Source: Oceanospirillales bacterium (GTDB taxonomy: Bacteria; Pseudomonadota; Gammaproteobacteria; Xanthomonadales; SZUA-38). Taken from it: a stretch of DNA of 38,934 nucleotides. The notes below the pieces were generated by a model, which was not told the DNA's origin, searched no databases, and was given only the letters and a program-made list of their open reading frames with translations. The stretch lies in NCBI GenBank assembly GCA_003233095.1, contig QIKT01000197.1:1-38934 (forward strand). The letters are read 5' to 3'. Of this stretch, positions 1 through 11,487 are shown one piece after another. The position numbers and the translations under genes were made by a program. The stretch's first letter is position 1, and the number at the start of each line of letters is the position of its first letter.

Positions 1-190
1 CCGGTAAAAATCCGAAGTCCTGTGGTTGTGGGTCGCAAAGCAGTGTGTGTCATAGTCGTGTCTCTGATCCTGGGAATAATCATAGTGACTATTGATCAAC
101 AGCTCGTAAACTACAATGAGGCCTTTTTTTCCCCGATGACAGGGCCAAAAGACAGGCTTGAATTCTTGCTGTTGTGGCACGGGGTCGTTT

Positions 191-325
191 GGGAACCTCT
201 AGAAACCTACTGCGCGGTCCGATTGAGGCGTTGCGCGGTGCTCGGAATCCTCATGTACTGCCAAGTACACTGCGGTTCCTGTGCTCCGTGCGCCTTGTAC
301 TCGAACCGCTCGCTACGGTTTCTAG
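191..325. repeat. Imperfect inverted-repeat segment next to the MITE-like element
   Basis: The segment begins GGGAACCTCTAGAAACC and ends GGTTTCTAG, so CTAGAAACC is repeated inverted at its two ends. Inside, a long imperfect stem folds around GTACTGCCAAGTAC, with the flanking arms GCGCGGTGCTCGGAA and GGTTCCTGTGCTCCGTGCGC partly complementary. ORFs across it (22-336 and 174-419) read through palindromes and are probably non-coding. It abuts the element at 326-486 and has a similar outer end (GGAACCTCT against GGAGCCTCT), so the two may be parts of one composite repeat. No transposase is visible. Confidence 0.5.
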
Positions 326-486
326 GGAGCCTCTGAACAAGTCTGGACGAGTTGGATTGAGATGCGAAATTCGTCCGATCAAGGCGCATGAGCTGAGTCA
401 TAGTGGTGCTATGGCTTAGCTCATGCAACGCCGAGCGGGCGTATTTCACGCTCAAGACAGCCGTTCACGACTTGTTCAGAGGCTCC
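326..486. mobile_element. 161-bp MITE-like element with IS5-type ends
   Basis: The left end GGAGCCTCTGAACAAGTC (326-343) is an exact 18-bp inverted copy of the right end (469-486). The flanking tetranucleotides are CTAG (322-325) and TTAG (487-490). Both fit YTAR, the target used by IS5-group elements, although they are not identical and so are at best a decayed duplication. The interior carries no plausible gene but holds a strong hairpin at 386-426. Short length, perfect terminal repeats and lack of coding capacity fit a non-autonomous element. Assignment to the IS5 family is inference from the ends and flanks. Confidence 0.6.
386..426. repeat. 18-bp stem hairpin inside the MITE-like element
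   Basis: GCATGAGCTGAGTCATAG (386-403) faces CTATGGCTTAGCTCATGC (409-426) across a 5-nt loop. The two non-Watson-Crick positions would be G-U pairs in RNA. GGCG and CGCC just outside extend the stem after a small bulge. Confidence 0.7.
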
Positions 487-513
487 TTAGTGGTTCCCGT
501 TTGTATGGCTATG

Positions 514-684
514 TCATACCGTGGACTGGGTGCGTTGCTTGCCGATCACAGTCCACAACAGGATGTACGCCATCAGGCCGATGGGCCCGACCACCAGACA
601 GAGGCTGAGGATGGGCAGCAAGGCTCCCTTGTGTGAGCGGGAGTGATGATGCCGGGTTTGAATGGGTTCTGGAGGCGCAGCCAT
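514..684 (-). CDS. Possible small single-pass membrane protein
   Basis: This 56-aa frame starts at ATG 684 and has a basic, His-rich N-terminus (HHHSRSHK). A convincing hydrophobic segment follows at about residues 21-47 (LLPILSLCLVVGPIGLMAYI), with a short polar tail. It is divergent from the ASCH gene and ends just before the MITE-like element. The ORF track gives a longer version from TTG 801 that would overlap the ASCH start, which I consider unlikely. No clear Shine-Dalgarno precedes ATG 684 and I recognise no family, so it could be spurious. Confidence 0.35.
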   Translation of the reverse strand: MAAPPEPIQTRHHHSRSHKGALLPILSLCLVVGPIGLMAYILLWTVIGKQRTQSTV

Positions 685-762
685 GCCGTTGACCGCGTCC
701 CGTTGTAAGCATGCTCCGATCTGTCTCAGGGAAAATGAATCCAGTCTGGAGTTCCAAAGCGT

Positions 763-1278
763 ATGAGCATGCCAACGCCTCAATCTGGCTCGATTGAACA
801 ACTCTGGTCGCGATTTTTAAATGCCGCTAAGGCCGATCAGTTGGACTTTAGCGACCGCCCTGACAAGCCCGTTGATGCGGTGCGTTTTGGTGACAATGAG
901 GTCGACGTCAACGAATGCCTGCATTGGGTGGTGATTGGTCAGAAACGTGCGACCTCCCCTTCATTGTGGTCCATCGAGGCTGGTCTGGATCATCACCCTC
1001 AGGTGGGCGATCTGAACGTGGTGATAGACTGGCAGGGAGTGGCCTGCTGTGTCATCCAGACGCAGGCCGTTGAACGTAGACGTTTTGCCGATGTGGATGA
1101 GGCCTACGCCTGGCTGGAGGGTGAGGGCGATCGCAGCCTGGCTTACTGGCAAAGGGTTCACGAGGCGTATTACCGACGCGAACTGGCTGGCACCGGCGTG
1201 GCCTTCGATCCGAAGATGGAGTTGATTCTGGAAACCTTCAGCTGCCTGTGGGTCGATCCAGGCTATGCGAGACGCTGA
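763..1278 (+). CDS. ASCH domain protein (YhfF/DUF437-like)
   Basis: The 171-aa product has the ASCH layout. An N-terminal helix carries SIEQLWSRFLNAA; then comes FGDNEVDVNECLHWVVIGQKRATSPSLWSIE, in which the G-x-K-x-A-T core is typical of the family. A VGDLNVVIDWQGVACCVIQT strand pair and the C-terminal DRSLAYWQRVHEAYYRREL helix follow. ASCH domains have a PUA-like fold and are thought to bind RNA or modified nucleosides; some members hydrolyse N4-acetylcytidine, but I cannot say whether this one does. GGAG lies about 12 nt before ATG. The gene stands alone, divergent from the possible small membrane ORF and convergent with the subtilase. Confidence 0.8.
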   Translation: MSMPTPQSGSIEQLWSRFLNAAKADQLDFSDRPDKPVDAVRFGDNEVDVNECLHWVVIGQKRATSPSLWSIEAGLDHHPQVGDLNVVIDWQGVACCVIQTQAVERRRFADVDEAYAWLEGEGDRSLAYWQRVHEAYYRRELAGTGVAFDPKMELILETFSCLWVDPGYARR

Positions 1279-1329
1279 CCTCTGATCCGCTGCTCAGACG
1301 CAGTCGAATCAGAGATCGCGTTGTTCGGT

Positions 1330-4300
1330 TCAATCCTCGAAACTGTCGCTGAAGATGATCGGTGAGAGGGCACCGCACATGGCGGGTGAACTGGCCTGGG
1401 TCACCTGAACGTCATCGAGGTAAAACCCTTCATCCTGGCTGCCAGGATCAGTCGACATAACCCAGCGTATCTGAACGGTCTGACCGGCAAACGCCGACAG
1501 GTCGGAGCTGAAACTGTTGAAGTCGCCAAGGCTACTGCCATTGAAAGCCCCCTGGGTGGTTACATAGCCGCAGGCATTGATCGGTGGATTGCCAGTCATG
1601 TTGAAGTCACCTGGGTAACCACCAGCTGGCGGAAGGTCGTTCCAGCTGTTGCCGCCATCTGTCGAAATCTCTACAACTACGCCGTCCCAGTCTGGCTCCA
1701 GATCATATCTCGCGGTGTAATCAAGTGATGGCGAGCCTGACTGGAGTTCCAACGGCGGTGTGGTGATTGTGGCACAGGTATTGGGAATGTACTGTGTTGC
1801 AGCATCGGTGGCATTGCGATAACTCAGAACCCCGGTGGCAGCGCGATTGTCAGTGACTGACCAGGGGCCTTGCAGAGTCATCAAGGACAGATTGTCAGCA
1901 CCGTCACTGAAGGTGCCTGCCATGTTGAAATTGCCCACCGGGGTCGCTTTGACGCGTAGATTGCCCGGTGTTTCGGATGCATCGGCAGCGCGAACCACGT
2001 AGTAATAGGTTTGTGAGCTGACACTGGTATCGCTGTAGCTTGTTCCGGCAAATCCGGTTTCAATTCGGTTGGCCATCGACGGGGTGAAGAACGGATCGGT
2101 ATCTCGATAGAGGTTATAGCTGACCGAACCGGCTGGGCAACTGGCGGTCGCTGCTGTCCATGAAACGGTCGTTTCGTAGTCATTACTGCTGGCATCACCG
2201 GCAATCACACTGGTCTGATCGAAATCGGGAGTCAGATTACATGCTGCCGTGGACATGGCCACCGATGCACTGCTACAGGAGGAGGCTTGTCCTTCATTGA
2301 CGTCAGATCTAACGCTACGAATCAGGTAGGAGTAGGTGAAACCCCCAATGACATTGGTATCGGTCAGCGATTCAGTTGTTGTGGTGCCAATCAGGCGAAA
2401 TTCTGTGGCAGACGCCGTGCAGTCGCCGTCTGCCCGGTACACATTGAAGGTACTGATCCCGCCGCGCACAGGAGAGGCAAAAGCAACATCAATTCCAGTG
2501 ATGCCCTGATCTGTTGCCGTCACCGAAGTCGGTGCCGAAATCGTTGCAGGTTCTGCGCTGCCTGTGCTGACCAGCGCATAACCCTGGGAGTCCGAGAAGT
2601 TCTGACCATCTCCGGGAATGGAGCTGCCGTCGACGCTGATCTCATAGGTGCCGGCCAGTGGCGCAGGCAGAATCACCTGTTCGACATTGTTGACCGAGTC
2701 GGCGGTGCCGCCCGTTGACGAAGCGCCTGCTGTGACCACATTGCCCAGCCAAGTCGTATTGGTACCGATATGCCGAACTGTCAGGTCCAGGTTGTTGACC
2801 AGATTGCTCGCAGCCGAAGGGAATGATGGTGGATCGTTCCAGACCAGCGTGACCCGCAGTTCTTCACCGGCGTCGACTGCAGCCTGATAGGTGTCTGACT
2901 CGCCTGTCGCGAGTCCGCCACTGTGAGGCACATCCCAGACGCGTGTATAGCGACTGTCGCCGTCAAAGTAGAGGTTGTTGTCCAGGAATACTCGGCCCCA
3001 GCCGAAGGTCTGACTGGGGACGGCAAAAGACGCGGGAATGGCCGTGCCATTGAGCAGCATCGCTTTCATCAGCGCGCCAGATGGTTGCCGTGTATCGGCT
3101 GGGTTGGCGCTGCCTAGCGGATAGAAACCATCGGTAAAATACTGACGCATCAATGCCGCAGCACCTGCGACTGTTGGTGCTGACATCGACGTGCCACTCT
3201 TGGAACTGGTCTGAGCTGTTTCGACGGTGGCGCTATTGTTGGTATCGCCACGTGCCGAGATGATTGACGAGCCGGGGGCCTGAATATCGGGCTTCAGACG
3301 ACCGTCATCGGTGGGGCCTCTGCTGGAGAATCCGGCAGCAGACAAGCTGTTGCCATGCCCCAACGCACCGACGGTCAGAGCGTTCTTGGCCGTACCTGGA
3401 GCGCCAATGGTATTGCCCCCCGAACCGCTGTTGCCAGCGGAGAACAGCACCAGATGATCTTCGAACTGCCAGGTGAATTGATCAAGCGAAGCCGAGTCGG
3501 CGTTGTAGGCACCGCCTGTTACAGCGCCCCAGCTGTTGGTATGAATGTAGGCACCGCCATTGCGAGCCTGTTCCAGACTCTGGCCCAGATTGGCTATCGA
3601 CAGGCAGCCTGAGGTGTCATTGCCGATATCCTGGAACAGGATCTGGGCATTGGGTGCCATGCCGTCATTATTGTCATAGCCTGGATCGGTCGGTGTAGAC
3701 CGGGTGAGTGTGTCACCGGCAACTGTGCCACTGACGTGTGTACCGTGGAAGCCGTTTGCACTTGTCGTACACACTGCATTGTTGTCGTATGCCGTCGCGC
3801 CTGGTTGAACCCAGTAGGCGACGATCTTTCGATCTGGAAAGGTGGCTGCGATGGATGGTGGCAGTGGCTCCTCGCTGTCGGTCAATTCAACCAGTGGGCC
3901 GCTACCTTGGTCATAGCCCACGAACCAGTCCTCGTTGCGGTCCAGGCCTGAGTCCATCACCGCAACAATCTGGCCGCTACCGATCAGACCCTGATCCCAG
4001 ATGGGCGTATTGGTCGGCGCGCCGGTACTTGCCGCGTTGCGCTGAATGGGCTCGACAGAATCGCTGTTGTTGATGGTTACAGGGATATAGGGCGACAGAA
4101 ATGACACGGCGTTGATGGCAGTGGCCTGCTCGATCAGAGCCGTTGCATTTGTGCGACTGATCCAGAGCTGAATGACGGGTGCATTGGCATAGTTCGAGGC
4201 GTTGATCAGGATGGCCTGAGGCGCTATTTTGCGCAGGGCCAGTGTCAGTGACTGTGTCGTCTCGCCAGGGTAGCCGTTGATTTCGATGCCCAGACCGTTT

Positions 4301-4791
4301 TGTCTGACCTGGTCTTCGCCGGATAGCCGAAATGGCATGACCTGCGCATCCAGATCGAGCAGTGCAGAGGACAGCTTCCACTCCGGTTGAACAGGCCCTG
4401 CAAACCGAATGGCAAGGCTCGAATCGTTGCCAAGAACGGTCAACTGATCCTTGCTGGCTCGTACCAGATAGGCCTGCTTTGGCAGAAAGCCCAGAATCTC
4501 GACGTTCTGATCAATCAACGCCTTGCGATAGTCGGCGGCCAGACCGTCAAACTGAATCACATGGACGTCCGATCCAGTGCTGGATTGGAGCTCGAATTGA
4601 CTGACAGCCAGTCGTTCTTGTGTGGGATCAATGGCTCCGGTACTGAACATCAGCATGGTGGGATCGCTGACCGTTCTGATCGTATCGGGGGTCAACTGTT
4701 GAGCATTGACTGGTTCCAAATTGGCGCTGACAAGTGATGGCATGGCCATCATGCTGATCAGGATGATAGGCAGGCTGGATCTGAAATGCAT
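1330..4791 (-). CDS. Secreted S8 (subtilisin-like) serine protease, multidomain
   Basis: The 1153-aa precursor has a signal peptide ending near PSLVSA. An inhibitor-like prodomain follows at about residues 70-130. The subtilase triad is visible: Asp in VAVMDSGLD (about 278), His in GFHGTHVSGTVAG (about 350) and Ser in SGTSMSAPTVAG (about 534). After the catalytic domain comes a beta-sandwich containing LVNNLDLTVRH, then two fibronectin-III-like repeats (about 750-930). A carbohydrate-binding or MAM-like beta domain ends in FYLDDVQVTQ. The last residues, IIFSDSFED, resemble a conserved short tail seen on many secreted proteins of related gammaproteobacteria. The protein probably degrades extracellular protein. 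It lies 106 bp downstream of the GNAT gene and may have its own promoter. Confidence 0.93.
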   Translation of the reverse strand: MHFRSSLPIILISMMAMPSLVSANLEPVNAQQLTPDTIRTVSDPTMLMFSTGAIDPTQERLAVSQFELQSSTGSDVHVIQFDGLAADYRKALIDQNVEILGFLPKQAYLVRASKDQLTVLGNDSSLAIRFAGPVQPEWKLSSALLDLDAQVMPFRLSGEDQVRQNGLGIEINGYPGETTQSLTLALRKIAPQAILINASNYANAPVIQLWISRTNATALIEQATAINAVSFLSPYIPVTINNSDSVEPIQRNAASTGAPTNTPIWDQGLIGSGQIVAVMDSGLDRNEDWFVGYDQGSGPLVELTDSEEPLPPSIAATFPDRKIVAYWVQPGATAYDNNAVCTTSANGFHGTHVSGTVAGDTLTRSTPTDPGYDNNDGMAPNAQILFQDIGNDTSGCLSIANLGQSLEQARNGGAYIHTNSWGAVTGGAYNADSASLDQFTWQFEDHLVLFSAGNSGSGGNTIGAPGTAKNALTVGALGHGNSLSAAGFSSRGPTDDGRLKPDIQAPGSSIISARGDTNNSATVETAQTSSKSGTSMSAPTVAGAAALMRQYFTDGFYPLGSANPADTRQPSGALMKAMLLNGTAIPASFAVPSQTFGWGRVFLDNNLYFDGDSRYTRVWDVPHSGGLATGESDTYQAAVDAGEELRVTLVWNDPPSFPSAASNLVNNLDLTVRHIGTNTTWLGNVVTAGASSTGGTADSVNNVEQVILPAPLAGTYEISVDGSSIPGDGQNFSDSQGYALVSTGSAEPATISAPTSVTATDQGITGIDVAFASPVRGGISTFNVYRADGDCTASATEFRLIGTTTTESLTDTNVIGGFTYSYLIRSVRSDVNEGQASSCSSASVAMSTAACNLTPDFDQTSVIAGDASSNDYETTVSWTAATASCPAGSVSYNLYRDTDPFFTPSMANRIETGFAGTSYSDTSVSSQTYYYVVRAADASETPGNLRVKATPVGNFNMAGTFSDGADNLSLMTLQGPWSVTDNRAATGVLSYRNATDAATQYIPNTCATITTPPLELQSGSPSLDYTARYDLEPDWDGVVVEISTDGGNSWNDLPPAGGYPGDFNMTGNPPINACGYVTTQGAFNGSSLGDFNSFSSDLSAFAGQTVQIRWVMSTDPGSQDEGFYLDDVQVTQASSPAMCGALSPIIFSDSFED

Positions 4792-4897
4792 GTAAAAACC
4801 TCGGATAATGAGATGGTCAAACCACGTTCCCAGCCACGGAGCATAGTGCAGGTGGTTACGCTGTCAAAATGACTCGCGCACAGCACTGTTGTCACTC

Positions 4898-5874
4898 TCA
4901 GCCCAGGTCGAGACGCTGCAAATCGGGGGCTGGATGGGCTATTTGCCAGATCTGCTCAAACTCGCGTATGCGCTGCCTGACTTCCTGGCGCTGATTGATT
5001 CGAAACGATGCGTCATAGCGATCGCTGAAGTTTCTGAAAATCTCGGTGTGATCATCAATCAGTACCCAGGCTCGCGTATCGCTCTGATGTTCAGGCGAGG
5101 GCATACGACAAAGGATGACACTCTGAAGACGTCGGGCAAGCTGGATCAGCCGATGGCCATTCATCACGGCCTGTTTCGAGTCATGAATAAGGATTCGAAT
5201 GTCGGGTCGAGTGGCGGTTGTTGCGACCCGACGAATCGCACTGACAACGTCATCGGTGTTCATGGCCAACGGGTCGAGGTCTTGAGTCTTGATCAGGATT
5301 CGCCGGTGGGCGTTGTTAAGACATTCGATCAGACCATCACGGTACTCGGACAAACTGCGAGCCTCGTAGATGCCAGAACGAGAGCCCTCGGGAATCGACT
5401 CCGGAAATTCCATTCGTGCCGGGTGCAGGGACGACTGTATTTGATCACTGACGTCCAGTCGCATCCATCGATGCGGGATGCCCACGTCGTCAAACAGCTC
5501 CCCTTCAGGCACGAATCCCTGCTTTGCGTAAAACGGCAATGCATAGTCTTGAGCGGCAAGCCGAAGCGGGGTCATGCGGCGTACGATAGCCTGTTCGATA
5601 CAGCTTCGCAGCAATGCGGCACCGACTCCCCTGCCGCGCCATCTTGATGATACCGCCATGCGTCCGATTCGCCCGTCAGTGGTCAGGCGAGCGGTTCCGA
5701 TGGGTCTGCTCTTGTGATCTCGAGCAAGGAAGTGTGTGGCCGTCTCATCGTCCTGATCCCACTCTTCATGCTCAGGCACCTGCTGTTCAATGATGAATAC
5801 CTTGGTTCGAACCAGTTTGATATCGATTCGATCGTGGGCCCAGGATGCCGGTTCGATGTAGTAATCAGAGATCG

Positions 5875-5878
<4 letters not shown>
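4898..5878 (-). CDS. GNAT acetyltransferase fused to a PLD-like C-terminal domain
   Basis: The 326-aa protein has an N-terminal GNAT domain (about 1-145). It includes the ElaA-like VFIIEQQVPEHEEWDQDD, the acetyl-CoA-binding R-x-x-G-x-G/A segment in SRWRGRGVGAALLRSCIEQA, and ALPFYAKQGFVPEGELF. The remaining 180 residues (SGIYEARSLSEYRDGLIECL ... DIRILIHDSKQAVMNGHRLI ... ADDHTEIFRNF-like) resemble PLD-like DUF7931 modules, but no duplicated HKD motif is present, so phospholipase activity is not supported. The start codon overlaps the roxA stop as ATGA, implying translational coupling. The acetylated substrate cannot be told from sequence. Confidence 0.8.
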
Positions 5879-8407
<2,529 letters not shown>

Positions 8408-8479
8408 CTAATCACAGCGGCTCATAATACAATGCTTCACTTCAAGTTGCCTGTTTTATCTGATCAAGGGAAATCACCA

Positions 8480-9859
8480 ATGACCGACTATCGCATCGAA
8501 CGAGACAGTATGGGTGAACTGAATGTGCCTGCAGACGCACTATATGCCGCACAGACACAGCGCGCCATACAGAATTTTCCCATCAGTGGCTTGAGGATTC
8601 CGCGTCAGATGATTCGAGCGCTGGGTCTGATCAAGGGAGCGGCTGCGGTCGTTCACCGTGATCTGGGCATGCTCGATGAAGAGATGATGATGGCGATTCA
8701 TAATGCCGCCCGTCAGGTGGAGAAAGGGGAGCATGATGATCAATTTCCAATTGACATCTTCCAGACCGGATCAGGCACCAGCTCGAACATGAATGCCAAT
8801 GAGGTCATCGCCACGCTGGCCCGTCGACAGGTTGACAGTGTCCATCCCAATGATCACGTCAACATGGGCCAGAGCAGCAATGATGTGATTCCTACTGCGA
8901 TCCACGTCAGTGGTTGTCTTGCAGTCCGCGAACAGCTGATTCCAGCCTTGGAGCATCTGGCATCGGTCTGTGAACGTCGCGCAGAAGAATTGGGTCAGGA
9001 ACCAAAGACCGGGCGAACCCATCTGATGGATGCCATGCCGGTGACCTTTGGTCAGGAACTGGCCTGTTGGGCGGCTCAGATTCGAAGTGGTATCGATCGC
9101 GTTGAATCGTCCTATCTGCGTCTCTCCAGGCTTCCTCAAGGTGGCACGGCGGTGGGTACCGGAATTAATGCGCATCCTGAACTCGGTGTGCGGATGGCCA
9201 GACAGTTGTCAGAGATGACCGGCATTGATTTCTCATCCAACGATAATCTCTTCGAAAGCATCAGTTCGATGGATGCGGCTGTCGAAATGTCGGGTCAATT
9301 GAAAACGCTGGCCTGCAGCATGATGAAAATTGCCAATGATTTGCGTCTGATGAACAGCGGCCCGTTGGCCGGCATCGGTGAAATTGCATTGCCTGCACTT
9401 CAGCCAGGCAGCAGCATCATGCCTGGCAAGATCAATCCGGTGATTCCCGAGGCAGTTTGCATGGTCTGCGCGCAAGTGATCGGCAATGATTCGGCGATTA
9501 CAGTCGGCGGTCAGTCAGGGTTGTTCCAGCTCAATGTGATGTTGCCGATGATTGGTTACAATCTGGTGCAAAGTATTGAAATATCAGCAAATGCTGCTCG
9601 TGCTCTGGCGGATAGTGCGATCGAGGGTTTCACCGTTAATCGTGATTCGGTGGCTGACGCGCTGGCCCGCAACCCGATTCTGGTCACTGCGTTGAATGCC
9701 GTTATCGGATACGACCTGGGTGCGGCCACCGCCAAAAAAGCGTACAAGGAAGGTCGGCCGATCAAGGAAGTAGCTCTGGAAATGACCGATCTGGATGAAG
9801 CCCAGCTCGATAAATTGCTGGATCCACTGACGCTGACCCGCGGGGGAATTCACAAATAA
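8480..9859 (+). CDS. fumC: Fumarate hydratase class II
   Basis: The track ORF begins at 8372, but AAGGGA lies 8 nt before ATG 8480, and TDYRIERDSMGELNVPADALYAAQTQRA is the expected FumC N-terminus. This gives 459 aa, the normal length. Visible motifs are QTGSGTSSNMNANEVIA, the catalytic GRTHLMDAMPVTFGQE and the signature GSSIMPGKINP at about residue 311. It is the oxygen-stable, iron-independent fumarase of the TCA cycle. A hairpin followed by a T run sits directly after the stop, so the gene is probably monocistronic. Confidence 0.96.
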   Translation: MTDYRIERDSMGELNVPADALYAAQTQRAIQNFPISGLRIPRQMIRALGLIKGAAAVVHRDLGMLDEEMMMAIHNAARQVEKGEHDDQFPIDIFQTGSGTSSNMNANEVIATLARRQVDSVHPNDHVNMGQSSNDVIPTAIHVSGCLAVREQLIPALEHLASVCERRAEELGQEPKTGRTHLMDAMPVTFGQELACWAAQIRSGIDRVESSYLRLSRLPQGGTAVGTGINAHPELGVRMARQLSEMTGIDFSSNDNLFESISSMDAAVEMSGQLKTLACSMMKIANDLRLMNSGPLAGIGEIALPALQPGSSIMPGKINPVIPEAVCMVCAQVIGNDSAITVGGQSGLFQLNVMLPMIGYNLVQSIEISANAARALADSAIEGFTVNRDSVADALARNPILVTALNAVIGYDLGAATAKKAYKEGRPIKEVALEMTDLDEAQLDKLLDPLTLTRGGIHK

Positions 9860-9866
9860 ATGTGAC

Positions 9867-9903
9867 GGTTGTGGGGTTGGGGGTGACAACCTCCACTTTT
9901 TTT
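9867..9903 (+). terminator. Rho-independent terminator after fumC
   Basis: GGTTGT (9867-9872) pairs with ACAACC (9886-9891) around a G-rich loop. A TTTTTTT run at 9897-9903 follows. It lies just after the fumC stop. The stem is short, so termination may be partial. Confidence 0.55.
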
Positions 9904-9942
9904 CGTAGATTAGCGGGCTGACTCTCACAAACGGACGTTAAT

Positions 9943-11343
9943 GTGATCAAATACTCATGGTTGGGGCTGTTGTTGGCGATATTTTGCACATCGCTGCACG
10001 CTCTGGAAATTGTTGAGACTGTTCGTATGGACCCTCAGGATGTCAACACTGGTGTGGTCAACCAGGACATCCAGGCCCTGGCTCGTCGCGCCATTGATGA
10101 GAATTTGCAACTGACCCTGACCGCACCCGAATTCTGGAAAGACAAAGTCATTGCTCAGCTAGAAGAGGGCAGCGGTGATGACACCCTGAATTTCAAATAC
10201 CGCAAAACAGTGATTGAAAACGTCATCATCCGCCTGATTAGCACTGAAGTGGCGGCTAAACCGGCTGCTCCGGCACCTGTCGCCGTAACACCTCGCGTTC
10301 AGACTGACAATACCGAAACGACTGAACTGGCTGATGCAGCCGTCGAAGCAATGATCTCCGAGTCGACTTCCAGGGCCGAAGATGACGCCCGTCAGGTCGC
10401 CCGCGAAGCCGCAGAGAAAGCCGCCAGTGAAATGAGCATGAGTCAGGAAAAACTGGACATGGTGGTCGCTCCAGTGACTGCGGTGCCCTTGTCAAAGCCT
10501 GAGCCTGTCATGCAAGAACCCGTCGCTGAGAAGGACAATGCTTCTGTCGTGCAGACGACAGCGGCTGAAGTCGCTGTCAGTGTTCCTCAGGAGGCTACCA
10601 CCGATACGACTCCGCCTGTGACGCCAGAATCTGTCATCGCACAGGCTGCTCCAGCTGAGGAACCTGCGATTGTCGCCGAGACTGACAACGCCTCACGCGT
10701 CGTGCTGGATACTGATCAGGATCACGTGACCACTCCAGCTACGCTTGGCGTGGCCGACCAGGCCGCCGCTAGGACAAGTCTGGAACGACGCCTGAACAAT
10801 GGCCGCAGCATTGACCGTGATATCGCGGTTGACGAGATCCGTCAGGGTGATGTGCTGTTTGTCACAGACGGCGTCATGGCACTGGTTCGACGCGGAGGGG
10901 CACGTCAGCGCGTTTATTGGGTCAACGGCTCAGTTGACCTGGAGTCGGACGCATTGAATCGGGAGCAGGCAGGCAAGTATTCGGTTTTGTCGACGCTGAA
11001 CATTGCTGGTGAAGATGCTGAGGGGGCGACCGTCACCGAGGTGATCGCGGACGAACCTGAAGAGGTTATTGTCGAGGTGGAAGTGGCCGTTCCAGCCAAT
11101 CAAACTGAGCGCGCCCGAATGGAAGCCTTGTATAACGATGGCAAAATAATCGACGAAGGGCTATCTATCGCCGGACTGCTGCCTGATGACACCCTCTATG
11201 TTGGTAACGGCGAGATCATGGTCTTTCGTCAGGGGCGACTGCGAGCTCGGAAATTCTGGCTGGAAGAGCCGATTGATCTGGAACTCGAAGAGTTGTACAA
11301 CATCGGCACTCGCAAGTATCTCGTCAAGCGTCTCATTCGTTGA
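9943..11343 (+). CDS. Secreted protein of unknown function with duplicated C-terminal domain
   Basis: The GTG start gives a signal peptide (IKYSWLGLLLAIFCTSLHA) and a 466-aa product that I do not recognise. Residues about 20-100 form a compact region (TVRMDPQDVNTGVVNQDIQALARRAIDENL). Residues about 105-275 are a low-complexity Ala/Pro/Glu/Val linker. Two related copies of a domain follow: NNGRSIDRDIAVDEIRQGDVLFVTDG...ARQRVYWVNGSVDLE (about 276-350) and YNDGKIIDEGLSIAGLLPDDTLYVGNG...RARKFWLEEPIDLE (about 386-466). They share order and spacing, indicating an internal duplication. A periplasmic or surface location is inferred from the signal peptide. ACGGAC precedes the start. Confidence 0.75.
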   Translation: MIKYSWLGLLLAIFCTSLHALEIVETVRMDPQDVNTGVVNQDIQALARRAIDENLQLTLTAPEFWKDKVIAQLEEGSGDDTLNFKYRKTVIENVIIRLISTEVAAKPAAPAPVAVTPRVQTDNTETTELADAAVEAMISESTSRAEDDARQVAREAAEKAASEMSMSQEKLDMVVAPVTAVPLSKPEPVMQEPVAEKDNASVVQTTAAEVAVSVPQEATTDTTPPVTPESVIAQAAPAEEPAIVAETDNASRVVLDTDQDHVTTPATLGVADQAAARTSLERRLNNGRSIDRDIAVDEIRQGDVLFVTDGVMALVRRGGARQRVYWVNGSVDLESDALNREQAGKYSVLSTLNIAGEDAEGATVTEVIADEPEEVIVEVEVAVPANQTERARMEALYNDGKIIDEGLSIAGLLPDDTLYVGNGEIMVFRQGRLRARKFWLEEPIDLELEELYNIGTRKYLVKRLIR

Positions 11344-11379
11344 AGCCCCCTGGAAGCCTGTTGAATCTCTAAGGGTTCT

Positions 11380-11487
11380 ATTCCCCGCCGCTTGCGGCGA
11401 ATAAACGCTAAGCAATGCGAAACGAGCGATTTCTTCTAAATACCCCGCCCCTTGGGGCGGGGTATTTAGCGGTGTTATTCGCCTCAA
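11380..11487. repeat. REP/BIME-like double palindrome
   Basis: Two hairpins share a CTTG apex. The first is CGCCGC-TT-GCGGCG (11386-11399). The second is TAAATACCCCGCCCC-TT-GGGGCGGGGTATTTA (11437-11468), a perfect 15-bp stem. Outside them GGCGAATAAACGCTAA and TTAGCGGTGTTATTCGCC are again inverted, so the whole unit can fold as one large branched structure. This organisation fits REP-pair (BIME) repeats mobilised by RAYT transposases. No such gene is in the window. The spacer between the hairpins (ACGAGCGATTTCTTC) is non-palindromic. Confidence 0.65.

Noticed and set aside
22-419. ORFs 22-336 and 174-419 on the plus strand
   Set aside because: Apart from a hydrophobic start in the first, they read through palindromic repeats and match no protein pattern.
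4889-5647. 252-aa plus-strand ORF
   Set aside because: It is the antisense shadow of the GNAT fusion gene, which has clear motifs and an ATGA coupling.
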